DNA of 55,494 nucleotides from an uncultured Sphingopyxis sp. (GTDB lineage: Bacteria > Pseudomonadota > Alphaproteobacteria > Sphingomonadales > Sphingomonadaceae). The stretch covers positions 1-55,494 of the forward strand of contig CALMYE010000237.1 in the NCBI GenBank assembly GCA_937873425.1, written 5' to 3'. Below the pieces are notes generated by a model. That model did no database searches, was not told where the DNA came from, and saw only the letters and a list, made by a program, of their open reading frames with translations. The translations under genes and the position numbers were made by a program. This document shows positions 42,336-49,821 of the stretch, in pieces (position 1 is the first letter of the stretch; the number at the start of each line of letters is the position of its first letter).

Positions 42336-43268
42336 ATGCTGTCCAGCCTGTCGTTGCCGCTGATGTGCGCGCCGATGAGCTTCGCCTCGTCGGTGCCGCT
42401 CGCCACCGCCTGTTGCCGCGCCGGGGTGATCGGCGGGTGGCAGGGCGGAACGGTGACGCCATTCGACGCCTTTGCCGATTATCTGGCTGCGCTCGACGCG
42501 GTCGAGGGCGGCGCGCCGCCGATCGTCAACATGCCCGCGCGCTGGGGCAGCGATCCCGCCGCCGCCGACCGCCTCGACCTGCTCGAACGCCACCGCGTGC
42601 CGCTGGTGCTCTCCAGCCTCGGCGACCCGTCGGCGCTGATCGAGCGGGTGCATGGCTGGGGCGGGCGCCTCGTCCATGACGTGACGACGATGAAGCATGC
42701 CGAAAAGGCGATCGCGGCGGGCGCCGACGGGCTGATGCTGACCTGCGCCGGAGCGGGCGGGCATACGGGGTTCCTGACGCCGATGGCGTTCGTTCCGGCG
42801 GTAAGGCGGATGTTCGGTGGGCTGCTGATCGTCGCGGGCGGTATTGCCGATGCGCACGGTATTGCCGCTGCGCTGGCGCTCGGCGGCGACATCGCTTGCA
42901 TGGGGACGCGCTTCATCGCGACACTCGAAAGCGGCGTGGTCGAGGGACACCGGGCGATGATCCCCGCCGTCGGCGCGGACGATATCGTCGCCTCGGCAGC
43001 GATGAACGGGGTTCTGGCGCACTGGATGCGCCAATCGATCGAGGCGGTGGGGCTGGATGCGAAGGCGCTGCCGAGCGTTCGCTCGCCGATGCCCGAGGGG
43101 GTAATGCCGTGGCGCGACATATGGAGCGCGGGGCAGAGCGTCGGGCTGATCGACGCGGTTGAGCCGGTGGCGGAACTGGTGGCGCGCATGAAGGGCGAGT
43201 TCGAGGCGCTGCCGGGCGGGCTGGATTGGCGGGCGCGGTTGGCCGAGGTGACGGCGGAGTGGGCATGA
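42336..43268 (+). CDS. nitronate monooxygenase-family flavoprotein, 310 aa
   Basis: An FMN TIM-barrel protein. The start MLSSLSLPLMCAPMSFAS and TCAGAGGHTGFL with H143, the usual His of the family, are present, as are the phosphate-binding blocks IVAGGIADAHG and CMGTRFIATLES. Members act on nitronates or as FMN-dependent reductases/dehydrogenases of CoA esters. It starts five bases after the previous gene and ends the operon, followed by a hairpin. It is divergent in sequence from the second family member at 44359, so the two probably have separate roles. Confidence 0.85.
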   Translation: MLSSLSLPLMCAPMSFASSVPLATACCRAGVIGGWQGGTVTPFDAFADYLAALDAVEGGAPPIVNMPARWGSDPAAADRLDLLERHRVPLVLSSLGDPSALIERVHGWGGRLVHDVTTMKHAEKAIAAGADGLMLTCAGAGGHTGFLTPMAFVPAVRRMFGGLLIVAGGIADAHGIAAALALGGDIACMGTRFIATLESGVVEGHRAMIPAVGADDIVASAAMNGVLAHWMRQSIEAVGLDAKALPSVRSPMPEGVMPWRDIWSAGQSVGLIDAVEPVAELVARMKGEFEALPGGLDWRARLAEVTAEWA

Positions 43269-43274
43269 ACCAAA

Positions 43275-43296
43275 CCCCTCCCCTTCAGGGGAGGGG
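43275..43296. terminator. solo family-E hairpin between convergent genes
   Basis: CCCCTCCCCTTCAGGGG plus AGGGG forms a 22-base stem-loop followed by CTTTAA. It lies in the 30 bases between the stops at 43268 and 43299 and is well placed to end transcription of both genes. Its sequence equals the outer hairpin of the larger repeats, suggesting one half of that element was kept. Confidence 0.7.
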
Positions 43297-43298
43297 CT

Positions 43299-44291
43299 TT
43301 AATCGCCCATCACCAGCACCACACGCCCCGCGCTCTTGCCCGCCGCCGCATCCGCCATTGCCGCGCGGAATTCCTCCAGCGGATAGGTGCGCGCCACCGC
43401 CGGACGCAGCTTGCCCTCCGCCGCCAGCGCGAACACCGCATCGCGGTTCGCTTCGCTCTTCTCGGGCTCGAAAATCCCGAACTGGCGGATATCGACCCCG
43501 ACCAGGCTCGCGCCCTTGAGCAGCGGCAAATTGGTCTTCAGCGCCGCGATGCCGCCGGGGAAACCGATCACCAGATGCCGCCCGTTCCACGCGAGCGAGC
43601 GGAAGGCCGGATCGGTCGCCTCGCCGCCGACCGGATCGAACACCACATCGACGCCCTTGCCGCCGTTCGCCGCCTTGACCTGATCGCGCCAGTCGCCGCC
43701 GCGCGCGTCGATCGCCGCATCCGCGCCGCCCGCCAGCGCCAGCGCGCGCTTTTCCTCGCTCGACGCCGAGCCGATCACGCGCGCGCCGAGATGCCGGCCG
43801 ATCTGCACCGCCGCATAGCCCGTCGCGCCGCCCGCACCGAGCACGAGCAACGTTTCCCCGGCCGTCAACTGCCCCCGATCGACCAGCGCGTGCCATGCCG
43901 TCGCATAGCTGACCGGGAACACCGCCGCCTCCTCGAACGACAGCGCCTCGGGCATCCTGCGCACCACCCGCGCGGGTAGGTTCACCGCCTCGGCGAACAT
44001 CCCGCCCCAACCGCTCGCCACCACCTTGTCGCCGACCGCGAGGTCGCTCACCTCGGAGCCGACGGCCTCGATCACGCCCGCGCATTCGCTGCCGGGAATG
44101 AAAGGCACCGGCGGCTTCACCTGATAGCCGCCGCCCGCTGTCAGCACATCGACGAAGCTGATCCCCGCCGCCCTGATAGAAATCCTTACTTGAGTGGGCG
44201 AGGGCGGACCCGGATCATGATCGACGAGCGCGTAATTTGCCGGCGGGCCGAGTTCATCGGCACGGACGGCACGGGGCAGGGGAGCGGTCAT
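43299..44291 (-). CDS. NADPH:quinone oxidoreductase-type MDR enzyme
   Basis: A 330-residue medium-chain reductase without the zinc-binding Cys set of alcohol dehydrogenases. The nucleotide motif GAGGATGYAAVQIG lies near residue 150, and PPVPFIPGSECAGVIEAVG near residue 60 is typical of quinone-reductase-like members. These can reduce enones, quinones or enoyl-CoAs. It is divergent from the flavoprotein gene at 44359 across operator site 4, which points to a role in the same pathway. Confidence 0.88.
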   Translation of the reverse strand: MTAPLPRAVRADELGPPANYALVDHDPGPPSPTQVRISIRAAGISFVDVLTAGGGYQVKPPVPFIPGSECAGVIEAVGSEVSDLAVGDKVVASGWGGMFAEAVNLPARVVRRMPEALSFEEAAVFPVSYATAWHALVDRGQLTAGETLLVLGAGGATGYAAVQIGRHLGARVIGSASSEEKRALALAGGADAAIDARGGDWRDQVKAANGGKGVDVVFDPVGGEATDPAFRSLAWNGRHLVIGFPGGIAALKTNLPLLKGASLVGVDIRQFGIFEPEKSEANRDAVFALAAEGKLRPAVARTYPLEEFRAAMADAAAGKSAGRVVLVMGD

Positions 44292-44326
44292 CGGACACCT
44301 CTTGTCAGCACAGGTTTAGAAGTATA

Positions 44327-44342
44327 ACCAAGTTATATAACT
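44327..44342. promoter_or_regulatory. shared operator motif, site 4 (perfect core)
   Basis: ACCAAGTTATATAACT, with the perfect 12-base core at 44331-44342. It sits 17 bases before the ATG at 44359 and 36 bases from the divergent start at 44291. A TATAAC at 44323-44328 just upstream could be the -10 element, placing the core over the start of transcription. Confidence 0.8.
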
Positions 44343-44358
44343 ATTGGAGGATGGGCAG

Positions 44359-45339
44359 ATGGGTTTCAAGACGCGGATCACCGAAATGCTGGGCATCGAA
44401 CATCCGATCGTCCAGGGCGGTATGCAGGCGGTCGGCACCGCCGACATGGCGAGCGCGGTGTCGAATGCCGGCGGCCTCGGCATCATCACCGCGCTGACCC
44501 AGCCGAGCCCGGAAGCGCTGCGCGACGAGATCGAGCGCTGCCGGTCGATGACCGACAAGCCCTTCGGCGTCAACCTGACCGTCTTTCCGACGATCAACTC
44601 GCCCGACTATAACGCCTATGCCGACGCGGTCGTCGAGAGCGGCGTTAAGATCATGGAGACCGCCGGCACCCCCGCGGTGCGCGAGATCTGGGCACGGGTG
44701 AAGCCGCACGGCGTCACCATCCTCCACAAATGCACCGCGGTGCGCCACGCGCTCTCGGCCGAGAAAGCCGGCTGCGACATCATCTCGATCGACGGCTTCG
44801 AATGCGCCGGACATCCGGGCGAGGATGATATCCCGGGCCTGATCCTGATCCCCGCCGCCGCCGACAAGGTGAAGATCCCGATGCTCGCGAGCGGTGGTTT
44901 CGGCGACGGCCGCGGGCTGATCGCCGCGCTGAGCCTCGGCGCCGAGGGCATCAACATGGGGACGCGCTTCTGCGCGACCAAGGAAGCACCGATCCACGAC
45001 AATGTGAAGCAGGCCTATGTCGAGAATGACGAGCGCGGCAGCTTCCTGATCTTCCGCAACTTCAAGAACACCGCGCGCGTCGGCAAGAGCGAAGTCAGCG
45101 AAGAGGTCGTCCGCCGCCTCGCCGAGCCCGACGCCAAATTCGCCGACGTGCAGGAACTGGTCGCCGGCACCGCGGGACGCGAGCTGCTCAAGACCGGCGA
45201 CCTGTCGAAGGGCGTCTTCTGGGCCGGCATGGTGCAGGGGCTGATTCACGATATTCCGACCTGTCGGGAATTGATCGACCGGATCATCAGCGAGGCCGAG
45301 GCGATCCTCGATCAGCGGCTGGCGGGGTTTCGCACCTGA
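44359..45339 (+). CDS. nitronate monooxygenase-family flavoprotein, IpdC-like
   Basis: A 326-residue FMN TIM-barrel protein. The N-terminal GIEHPIVQGGMQAVGTADM, the catalytic-type H152 in FECAGHPGEDDIPG, and ASGGFGDGRGLIAAL then GTRFCATKEAP mark the family. The FECAGHPGEDD block recalls mycobacterial Rv3553 (IpdC), an FMN protein of steroid C/D-ring breakdown; that likeness is from memory. GGAGG eight bases before ATG 44359 fixes the start, and the TTG at 44344 is unlikely. It is a single-gene unit followed by a family-E repeat. Confidence 0.87.
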   Translation: MGFKTRITEMLGIEHPIVQGGMQAVGTADMASAVSNAGGLGIITALTQPSPEALRDEIERCRSMTDKPFGVNLTVFPTINSPDYNAYADAVVESGVKIMETAGTPAVREIWARVKPHGVTILHKCTAVRHALSAEKAGCDIISIDGFECAGHPGEDDIPGLILIPAAADKVKIPMLASGGFGDGRGLIAALSLGAEGINMGTRFCATKEAPIHDNVKQAYVENDERGSFLIFRNFKNTARVGKSEVSEEVVRRLAEPDAKFADVQELVAGTAGRELLKTGDLSKGVFWAGMVQGLIHDIPTCRELIDRIISEAEAILDQRLAGFRT

Positions 45340-45345
45340 ATAAAA

Positions 45346-45471
45346 CCCCTCCCCTTCAGGGGAGGGGCAGCGAGACTTGGCAGCTTGCTGCCTAGTCGCA
45401 GCGGGGTGGGCATCGAACGCTGCGCAAGGCCGCGAACCCCCACCCCAAACCCCTCCCCTGAAGGGGAGGGG
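45346..45471. repeat. large composite stem-loop repeat (family E), copy 4
   Basis: Left hairpin CCCCTCCCCTTCAGGGG..., then GCAGCGAGACTTGGCAGC, CTAGTCGCAGCGGGGTGGG, and a right hairpin mirror. It fills the gap between convergent stops at 45339 and 45473, ending two bases before the latter, and probably terminates both transcripts. Confidence 0.85.
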
Positions 45472-45472
45472 C

Positions 45473-46219
45473 TTATCTCTGCCCGCCATCGACCCGCACC
45501 AGCGCGCCGGTGGTGTAGGACGACGCCGGGCTCGCCAGCATCAGCGCCGCCGTGACGATCTCCTCCGGCCGTCCGGGCCGCCCCAGCGCGACCGGCTGCG
45601 TCTCGCGCTTTCGATCGTCCCATGCGTCGGCGATATCGGTCAGAAAGGGACCGGGGCTGATCGTGTTGACGCGCACCTTCGGCGCATATTCGCGGCTCAG
45701 CGACACGGTCATCGCGTTGAGCGCCGCTTTGGCCGAGCCATAGGGGACGACCATCGGCAGCGCCATCAGCGCGCCGGTCGAGCTGATGTTGATGATGCAG
45801 CCGCCGTCGCCCCGGCTCATCCGGTGCGCGACCTGGCTGGCGAGGCGGAACGGCCCCTTGAAATTGAGGTTCATCACCGAATCGAAAAGGCTTTCGGGCA
45901 TTTCGTGGCTGGGGCAGGGCGGCGACATGCCGGCGTTGTTGATGAGAATGTCCACGCGTCCATATTCGCCATAGGCCGCGTCGATCAACGCATCGATCTC
46001 GTCCCAGCGCCCGCAATGGACGCCGTGCGCCAGCGCCCTGCGGCCGAGCGCGCGGCATTCGGCGGCGACCTCCTCGCACTTGTCGAGCTTGCGGCTCGCG
46101 ACGATGACGTCGGCGCCGCGCTCCGCGAGCGCCTTGACCATGCGATAGCCGAGCCCGCGCGAGCCGCCGGTGACGAGCGCGACCTTGCCGGTGAAATCGA
46201 ACAGCGGATCGGGGGTCAT
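45473..46219 (-). CDS. classical SDR, 248 aa
   Basis: A short-chain dehydrogenase with TGGSRGLGYRM near residue 17, NNAG intact, a serine in NISSTGAL and YGSAKAA as the YXXXK site. The C-terminus GALVRVDGGQR is typical of this size class. Its ATG overlaps the stop of the dehydrogenase gene upstream by four bases (ATGA). Placed after a kinase and an ACAD11-like enzyme, it could oxidise the 3-hydroxy or 4-hydroxy intermediate of that module. Confidence 0.88.
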   Translation of the reverse strand: MTPDPLFDFTGKVALVTGGSRGLGYRMVKALAERGADVIVASRKLDKCEEVAAECRALGRRALAHGVHCGRWDEIDALIDAAYGEYGRVDILINNAGMSPPCPSHEMPESLFDSVMNLNFKGPFRLASQVAHRMSRGDGGCIINISSTGALMALPMVVPYGSAKAALNAMTVSLSREYAPKVRVNTISPGPFLTDIADAWDDRKRETQPVALGRPGRPEEIVTAALMLASPASSYTTGALVRVDGGQR

Positions 46220-47511
46220 GCAGCATTCCTTTCGCGGATCGCGGCGAGGCGGGTCGGGATATGCTCGCTGGGGAACAACCCGGGCGCCGGTGTGGCGTTC
46301 CGCAGATACGCCTTGGCGACCTGAACCTTGTGAACCTCGGTCGGGCCGTCGGCGAGCGCCATCGCGGGCAGCCCCATCCACATGTCGGCCAGCGGCAGTT
46401 CGAGGGTCATGCCCAGGCTCCCGTGCAGCTGGATCGCGCGCTGGACGATGTCGTGATAGACTTTCGCCATCTGCACCTTGCACATCGCGATATGGGTGCG
46501 CGACGCGCCGTGCGGCATGCGCCCCGCCTCGACCTCGTCGATGATCCACGCGGTCTTGAGCACCAGCAGGCGGAATTGTTCGAGCTCGATGATCGAGTCC
46601 GCGATCGCGCCCTGCACGAACTGGTGCTCGCTGAGCATCCTGCCCTGCGTGCGGCGCGACACCGCGCGTTCGAGCATCATGTCGATCGCGCGCTGGCATT
46701 TGCCGACGGTGCGCATCGCATGATGCACACGCCCGCCGCCGAGCCGCGCCTGCGCCACCTTGAAGCCCTCGCCGGGCGCGCCGAGCATCGCGTCCAATGG
46801 CACGCGCACCTTGTTGTAGCGGATATAGGCGTGGGTGCCGTCGTCCTTACCCTTGCTGTCGCCCATCGTCTGCGAATGGCGGATATATTCGACGCCGTGC
46901 GTGTCGGTCGGGACGATCAGCATCGACATGCGTTCGTGCGGCGGATTGTCGGGATTGGTCACGACCATCACGATCAGGAAGGCAGCGAAGCGGGCGTTCG
47001 ACGAGAACCATTTTTCGCCGTCGATCACCCATTCATCGCCTTCCTGCCACGCGCGGCAGGTGAATTCCTTAGGATCGGCGCCCGCCTGCGGTTCGGTCAT
47101 CGAAAAGGTCGAGACGATCGTGCCGTCCATCAGCGGCTGGAGATATTTCGCCTTCTGCTCGTCGGTGCCGAACATCGCGAGGATCTCGCTGTTGCCCGTG
47201 TCGGGCGCCGCGGTGCCGAAGACGGTCGGCGCCCAATAGCTGCGCCCGAGAATCTCGTTCATCAATGCAAGCGTGAGCTGGCCGTAACCCGGCCCGCCGA
47301 GTTCGGCGCCGAGGTGGCAGCCCCACAGCCCCTGCGCTTTCACCCGATCCTGCAGCGGCTTCATATAGGCGCGCGATTCCGCGTTCGCGACGTCATAGGG
47401 CGCGCCGTGACCGGGGAAGAGCATGTCCATCGGCTCGCATTCTTCGCGGACGAACTTGGCCATCCAGTCGAGCTTCGCCTGCAATTCGGGTTCGATGCGG
47501 AAATCGATCAT
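46216..47511 (-). CDS. acyl-CoA dehydrogenase, ACAD10/11-like
   Basis: A 431-residue dehydrogenase distinct from the three paired enzymes. STFSMTEPQAGADPKEF near residue 135 and WVIDGEKWFSSNA near 165 mark the FAD domain; ARLGGGRVHHAMRTVG near residue 255 and ALADGPTEVHKVQVAK near 395 are the blocks I associate with the dehydrogenase half of ACAD10/11. In ACAD11 and in bacterial levulinate degradation this enzyme removes phosphate from a 4-phosphoacyl-CoA made by an APH-fold kinase, which is encoded just upstream here. AGAGGAAG precedes the ATG at 47511. Confidence 0.87.
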   Translation of the reverse strand: MIDFRIEPELQAKLDWMAKFVREECEPMDMLFPGHGAPYDVANAESRAYMKPLQDRVKAQGLWGCHLGAELGGPGYGQLTLALMNEILGRSYWAPTVFGTAAPDTGNSEILAMFGTDEQKAKYLQPLMDGTIVSTFSMTEPQAGADPKEFTCRAWQEGDEWVIDGEKWFSSNARFAAFLIVMVVTNPDNPPHERMSMLIVPTDTHGVEYIRHSQTMGDSKGKDDGTHAYIRYNKVRVPLDAMLGAPGEGFKVAQARLGGGRVHHAMRTVGKCQRAIDMMLERAVSRRTQGRMLSEHQFVQGAIADSIIELEQFRLLVLKTAWIIDEVEAGRMPHGASRTHIAMCKVQMAKVYHDIVQRAIQLHGSLGMTLELPLADMWMGLPAMALADGPTEVHKVQVAKAYLRNATPAPGLFPSEHIPTRLAAIRERNAA

Positions 47512-47530
47512 ATGTTGCTTCCTCTCACCA

Positions 47531-47706
47531 CCTTCCCCCTTGATGGGGGAAGGATACGGAGCCTTGCCGCGTAGCGGCTAGGCGAAGTTGGATAGGGGTG
47601 ATGGTGCGTCATCGCGCTGTCGCTCCAGTCCGAGAGCACACCCCCACCGCTGCGATTAAGCCAGCAAGCTGGCAAGTCTCGCTGCCTCCCCCATCAAGGG
47701 GGAGGG
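47531..47706. repeat. large composite stem-loop repeat (family E variant), copy 5
   Basis: The outer hairpins here are CCTTCCCCCTTGATGGGGGAAGG and CTCCCCCATCAAGGGGGAG. Inner parts include GCTGCGATTAAGCCAGCAAG and GCAAGTCTCGCTGCC, as in copy 2. It lies inside the MarR-kinase-dehydrogenase-SDR gene string, between the kinase stop at 47728 and the dehydrogenase start at 47511, and may split it into two transcripts. Confidence 0.8.
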
Positions 47707-47727
47707 AGATGGGAAATCGAGACAGCA

Positions 47728-48795
47728 TTACCCGATCAGCCGGATGAGCTTCTCGGCCTCGGCGAAATTGCCGCGCACCAGCCGGTCGAAGAAGCGCCCG
47801 GTCTCGGCGCTCAAAATGCCCTTCGCCGCCTGTGCGACCTTGTACTCGAGGATGCAGCCGCCCTTGAACATGGCGAGGATCAGATAATAGTCGAAGCTGT
47901 CCATGCCGCGCCCGGTGCCCGCGGCATAATGCGCCATCAGTTCCTGCCGGCTCGGCCAGTCGCCGACATTGTAGAGCGCCTTTTCGGGGACATGGCCGGG
48001 GAAGCGCTCGTCGCATATGCCGTTGCAGAACCAGGCGAGATCGAGCAGCGGATCGGCGATCGTCGACAGCTCCCAGTCGATCAGCGCGGTCAGCCGGCAC
48101 GGCGGATCGAAGGCGAAAAGCGCGTTGGGCGTACCGACGTCGCCGTGGATGATGCCGGGGCGGAAATCGCCCGGAATATTTGCGCGCAGCCAGTCGCGGG
48201 TCAGCGCATAGCCGGGCAGCTCGCGCCACTCGAAATCGTAAAGCTGCTTGTAGCTTCTGATCTGGCCTTCCCAGCGGTCGACCTGCCGTTCGAGGAAATT
48301 GTCGGGACGCCCGAAATCTTCGAGACCCACCGCCCGATAATCGACATTGGCGAGCGCGATCAGCCCGTCGACCATCGCGAAGGGGACTTGGCGGGCATGC
48401 GGCGGCTTGTCGAAGGGCGGGCGGTCGTGGATTTTTCCGTCGCGCAGATCGGCGGGCCAGCCCTCGACCAGTTCCATGACATAGAAGGGCGCGCCGATGA
48501 CGCCCGGATCGGCGCAGCTGCCGTGGCAGACCGGATGCGGCACGGCGGTGCCGTTCAGCGCGGTCAGCACGCGCGCTTCGCGTAAGACGCTCTTTTCGCT
48601 GCCCGGCGGCGGCACGGCGGGCGGGCGGCGCAGGATCAGCGTCTCGCCGCCGCGGTTCAGCGACAGGATAACGTTCGACGTGCCGCCGTGGATCTTCTCG
48701 ATGATCAGCGGCCCCGCGCCGAGCGCGGGGATGTTCGCATCGAGCCACGCGGCCAGCCGTTCGGGGTCGGCCAGTGCCTTGACATCGTCGCTCAT
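47728..48795 (-). CDS. APH-fold phosphotransferase (ACAD10/11 kinase half-like)
   Basis: A 355-residue kinase-like protein. The nucleotide-binding N-lobe has IEKIHGGTSNVILSL near residue 32. The catalytic loop is HGDVGTPN (H217, D219, N224) and the metal-binding segment IDWELSTIADPLLD carries D240. Relatives called phosphotransferase family proteins phosphorylate 4-hydroxyacyl-CoAs (human ACAD10/11, bacterial LvaA, from memory). The stop of MarR overlaps its ATG by four bases, so both are co-translated. The dehydrogenase partner lies 217 bases downstream. Confidence 0.87.
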   Translation of the reverse strand: MSDDVKALADPERLAAWLDANIPALGAGPLIIEKIHGGTSNVILSLNRGGETLILRRPPAVPPPGSEKSVLREARVLTALNGTAVPHPVCHGSCADPGVIGAPFYVMELVEGWPADLRDGKIHDRPPFDKPPHARQVPFAMVDGLIALANVDYRAVGLEDFGRPDNFLERQVDRWEGQIRSYKQLYDFEWRELPGYALTRDWLRANIPGDFRPGIIHGDVGTPNALFAFDPPCRLTALIDWELSTIADPLLDLAWFCNGICDERFPGHVPEKALYNVGDWPSRQELMAHYAAGTGRGMDSFDYYLILAMFKGGCILEYKVAQAAKGILSAETGRFFDRLVRGNFAEAEKLIRLIG

Positions 48796-49250
48796 CCGTC
48801 GCGCTCCCGCAAATGGGCTTCGATTTCGGTGCGGATCGCGTGCATCCGCGTCGCGGCGTCGGCAAAGGCCTCCGCATCGACGCGCGCGAGCACAGCGCGG
48901 GTGACGGCTTCGGCGCGTTTGTGGTCGGCCGCCTTCAATGCGCGGCCCGCCTCGGTGGCGACGATCAGCGACGCGCGCTTGTGCTCGGGATTGTCCGTAA
49001 ATTCGATCAGCCCGAGTTCGGCGAGCCGGTTCGCGGCGCGCTGCACCACCTGCCGGGGGTGCCCCAGGCTGCGGCCGATCTGCGCGACAGTGGGCGGCGC
49101 GGCGGCGTTCACCACCGCGGTCAGCACGGTCAGCTCCATCTCGGCAAGGCCGCTCTCCGCGCGCGTATCGGCATAAAGCGCCCGCATCCGCCCGCGCAGC
49201 CGCGCGACCTCGTCGGCGAATCGTTCGAACTCGGGGAAGCGGTCAGGCAT
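48792..49250 (-). CDS. MarR-family transcriptional regulator
   Basis: A 152-residue winged-helix regulator. The recognition region TVAQIGRSLGHPRQVVQRAANRL is at about residues 54-76, followed by the wing LIEFTDNPEHKRASLIVAT and two long dimerisation helices at the termini. It leads the operon with the kinase, and a perfect palindrome lies eight bases before its ATG, so autoregulation is likely. Effectors of MarR proteins in such loci are often CoA thioesters. Confidence 0.9.
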   Translation of the reverse strand: MPDRFPEFERFADEVARLRGRMRALYADTRAESGLAEMELTVLTAVVNAAAPPTVAQIGRSLGHPRQVVQRAANRLAELGLIEFTDNPEHKRASLIVATEAGRALKAADHKRAEAVTRAVLARVDAEAFADAATRMHAIRTEIEAHLRERDG

Positions 49251-49257
49251 GGAACTT

Positions 49258-49276
49258 TGATGTCAAAATGACATCA
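49258..49276. promoter_or_regulatory. palindromic operator candidate before marR-type gene
   Basis: TGATGTCA-AAA-TGACATCA is a perfect inverted repeat, eight-base arms with a three-base spacer, starting eight bases upstream of the MarR ATG at 49250. A TTGACA (minus strand, 49279-49284) lies next to it. The form fits a MarR dimer site. It differs from the AGTTATATAACT motif, so this MarR protein is probably not the regulator of the wider island. Confidence 0.78.
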
Positions 49277-49297
49277 TAGTGTCAATTATAAAACCCT

Positions 49298-49381
49298 GTG
49301 CTCCCGCGAAGGCGGGAGCCCATCTCCGGTCGGCGCCATCTCGAACCCACCGGAGATGGGTCCCCGCCTTCGCGGGGACAC
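49298..49381. repeat. 84-bp palindromic repeat, copy 2 of 2
   Basis: Near-identical to 5297-5380, with the same CTCCCGCGAAGGCGGGAG hairpin, the CCATCTCC / GGAGATGG stem, and a closing CCCCGCCTTCGCGGGG hairpin. It lies between the MarR promoter and the end of the SnoaL-like gene. Confidence 0.85.
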
Positions 49382-49398
49382 GGCGGTGGTCTTTAAAA

Positions 49399-49821
49399 TC
49401 AGCGCGTCGCCATCCGTTCGAACAGCGACCCCTCAGCCTGCCAGTCGATCCGCACCCGCCGGTGCGCGAAGCGCCAGCCGTCGGCGGTGCGGATCAGCCG
49501 ATCGTCATAGGTGCCGCTGTGATCGGGTCCGAAATTGCTGTGGACGGTGAAATAGCTGCGCGCCGTCGCCGTATCGCCCTCGACCGCGATCAGCGGGTTG
49601 GTGATATGGTGGCGGACGAAGGTCAGCCGCGCATCGCGCGTCCCCGACGCCAGCGCCGCCGCTATCGCCGCCGGTCCTTGCGGCGCCTTCCCCAGATATT
49701 CGAGGATGCCGTCCTCGGCGAAACAGGCGGTCATCGCGTCGAGCCTTCCGCGGTCGCCATTATAGGTATAGCGCGCGAGCAGGTCGCGGATCGCGTCGCG
49801 ATCTGTGGCAAGGTCAGCCAT
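49399..49821 (-). CDS. SnoaL-like (NTF2-fold) protein, 140 aa
   Basis: A small cone-fold protein. RDAIRDLLARYTYNGDRGRLDAM near residue 8 and the C-terminal strand DGWRFAHRRVRIDW mark the SnoaL_4 group. Members include polyketide cyclases, steroid isomerases and ring hydroxylase-related proteins, and many remain unassigned. ATG at 49821 lies inside the end of the SMP-30 gene (eight-base overlap), so the two are coupled. A role in isomerising or opening a ring intermediate is possible. Confidence 0.8.
   Translation of the reverse strand: MADLATDRDAIRDLLARYTYNGDRGRLDAMTACFAEDGILEYLGKAPQGPAAIAAALASGTRDARLTFVRHHITNPLIAVEGDTATARSYFTVHSNFGPDHSGTYDDRLIRTADGWRFAHRRVRIDWQAEGSLFERMATR

Noticed and set aside
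39739-42462. 907-codon open frame on the minus strand
   Set aside because: It runs antisense across three well-supported genes and has the biased composition of shadow frames.
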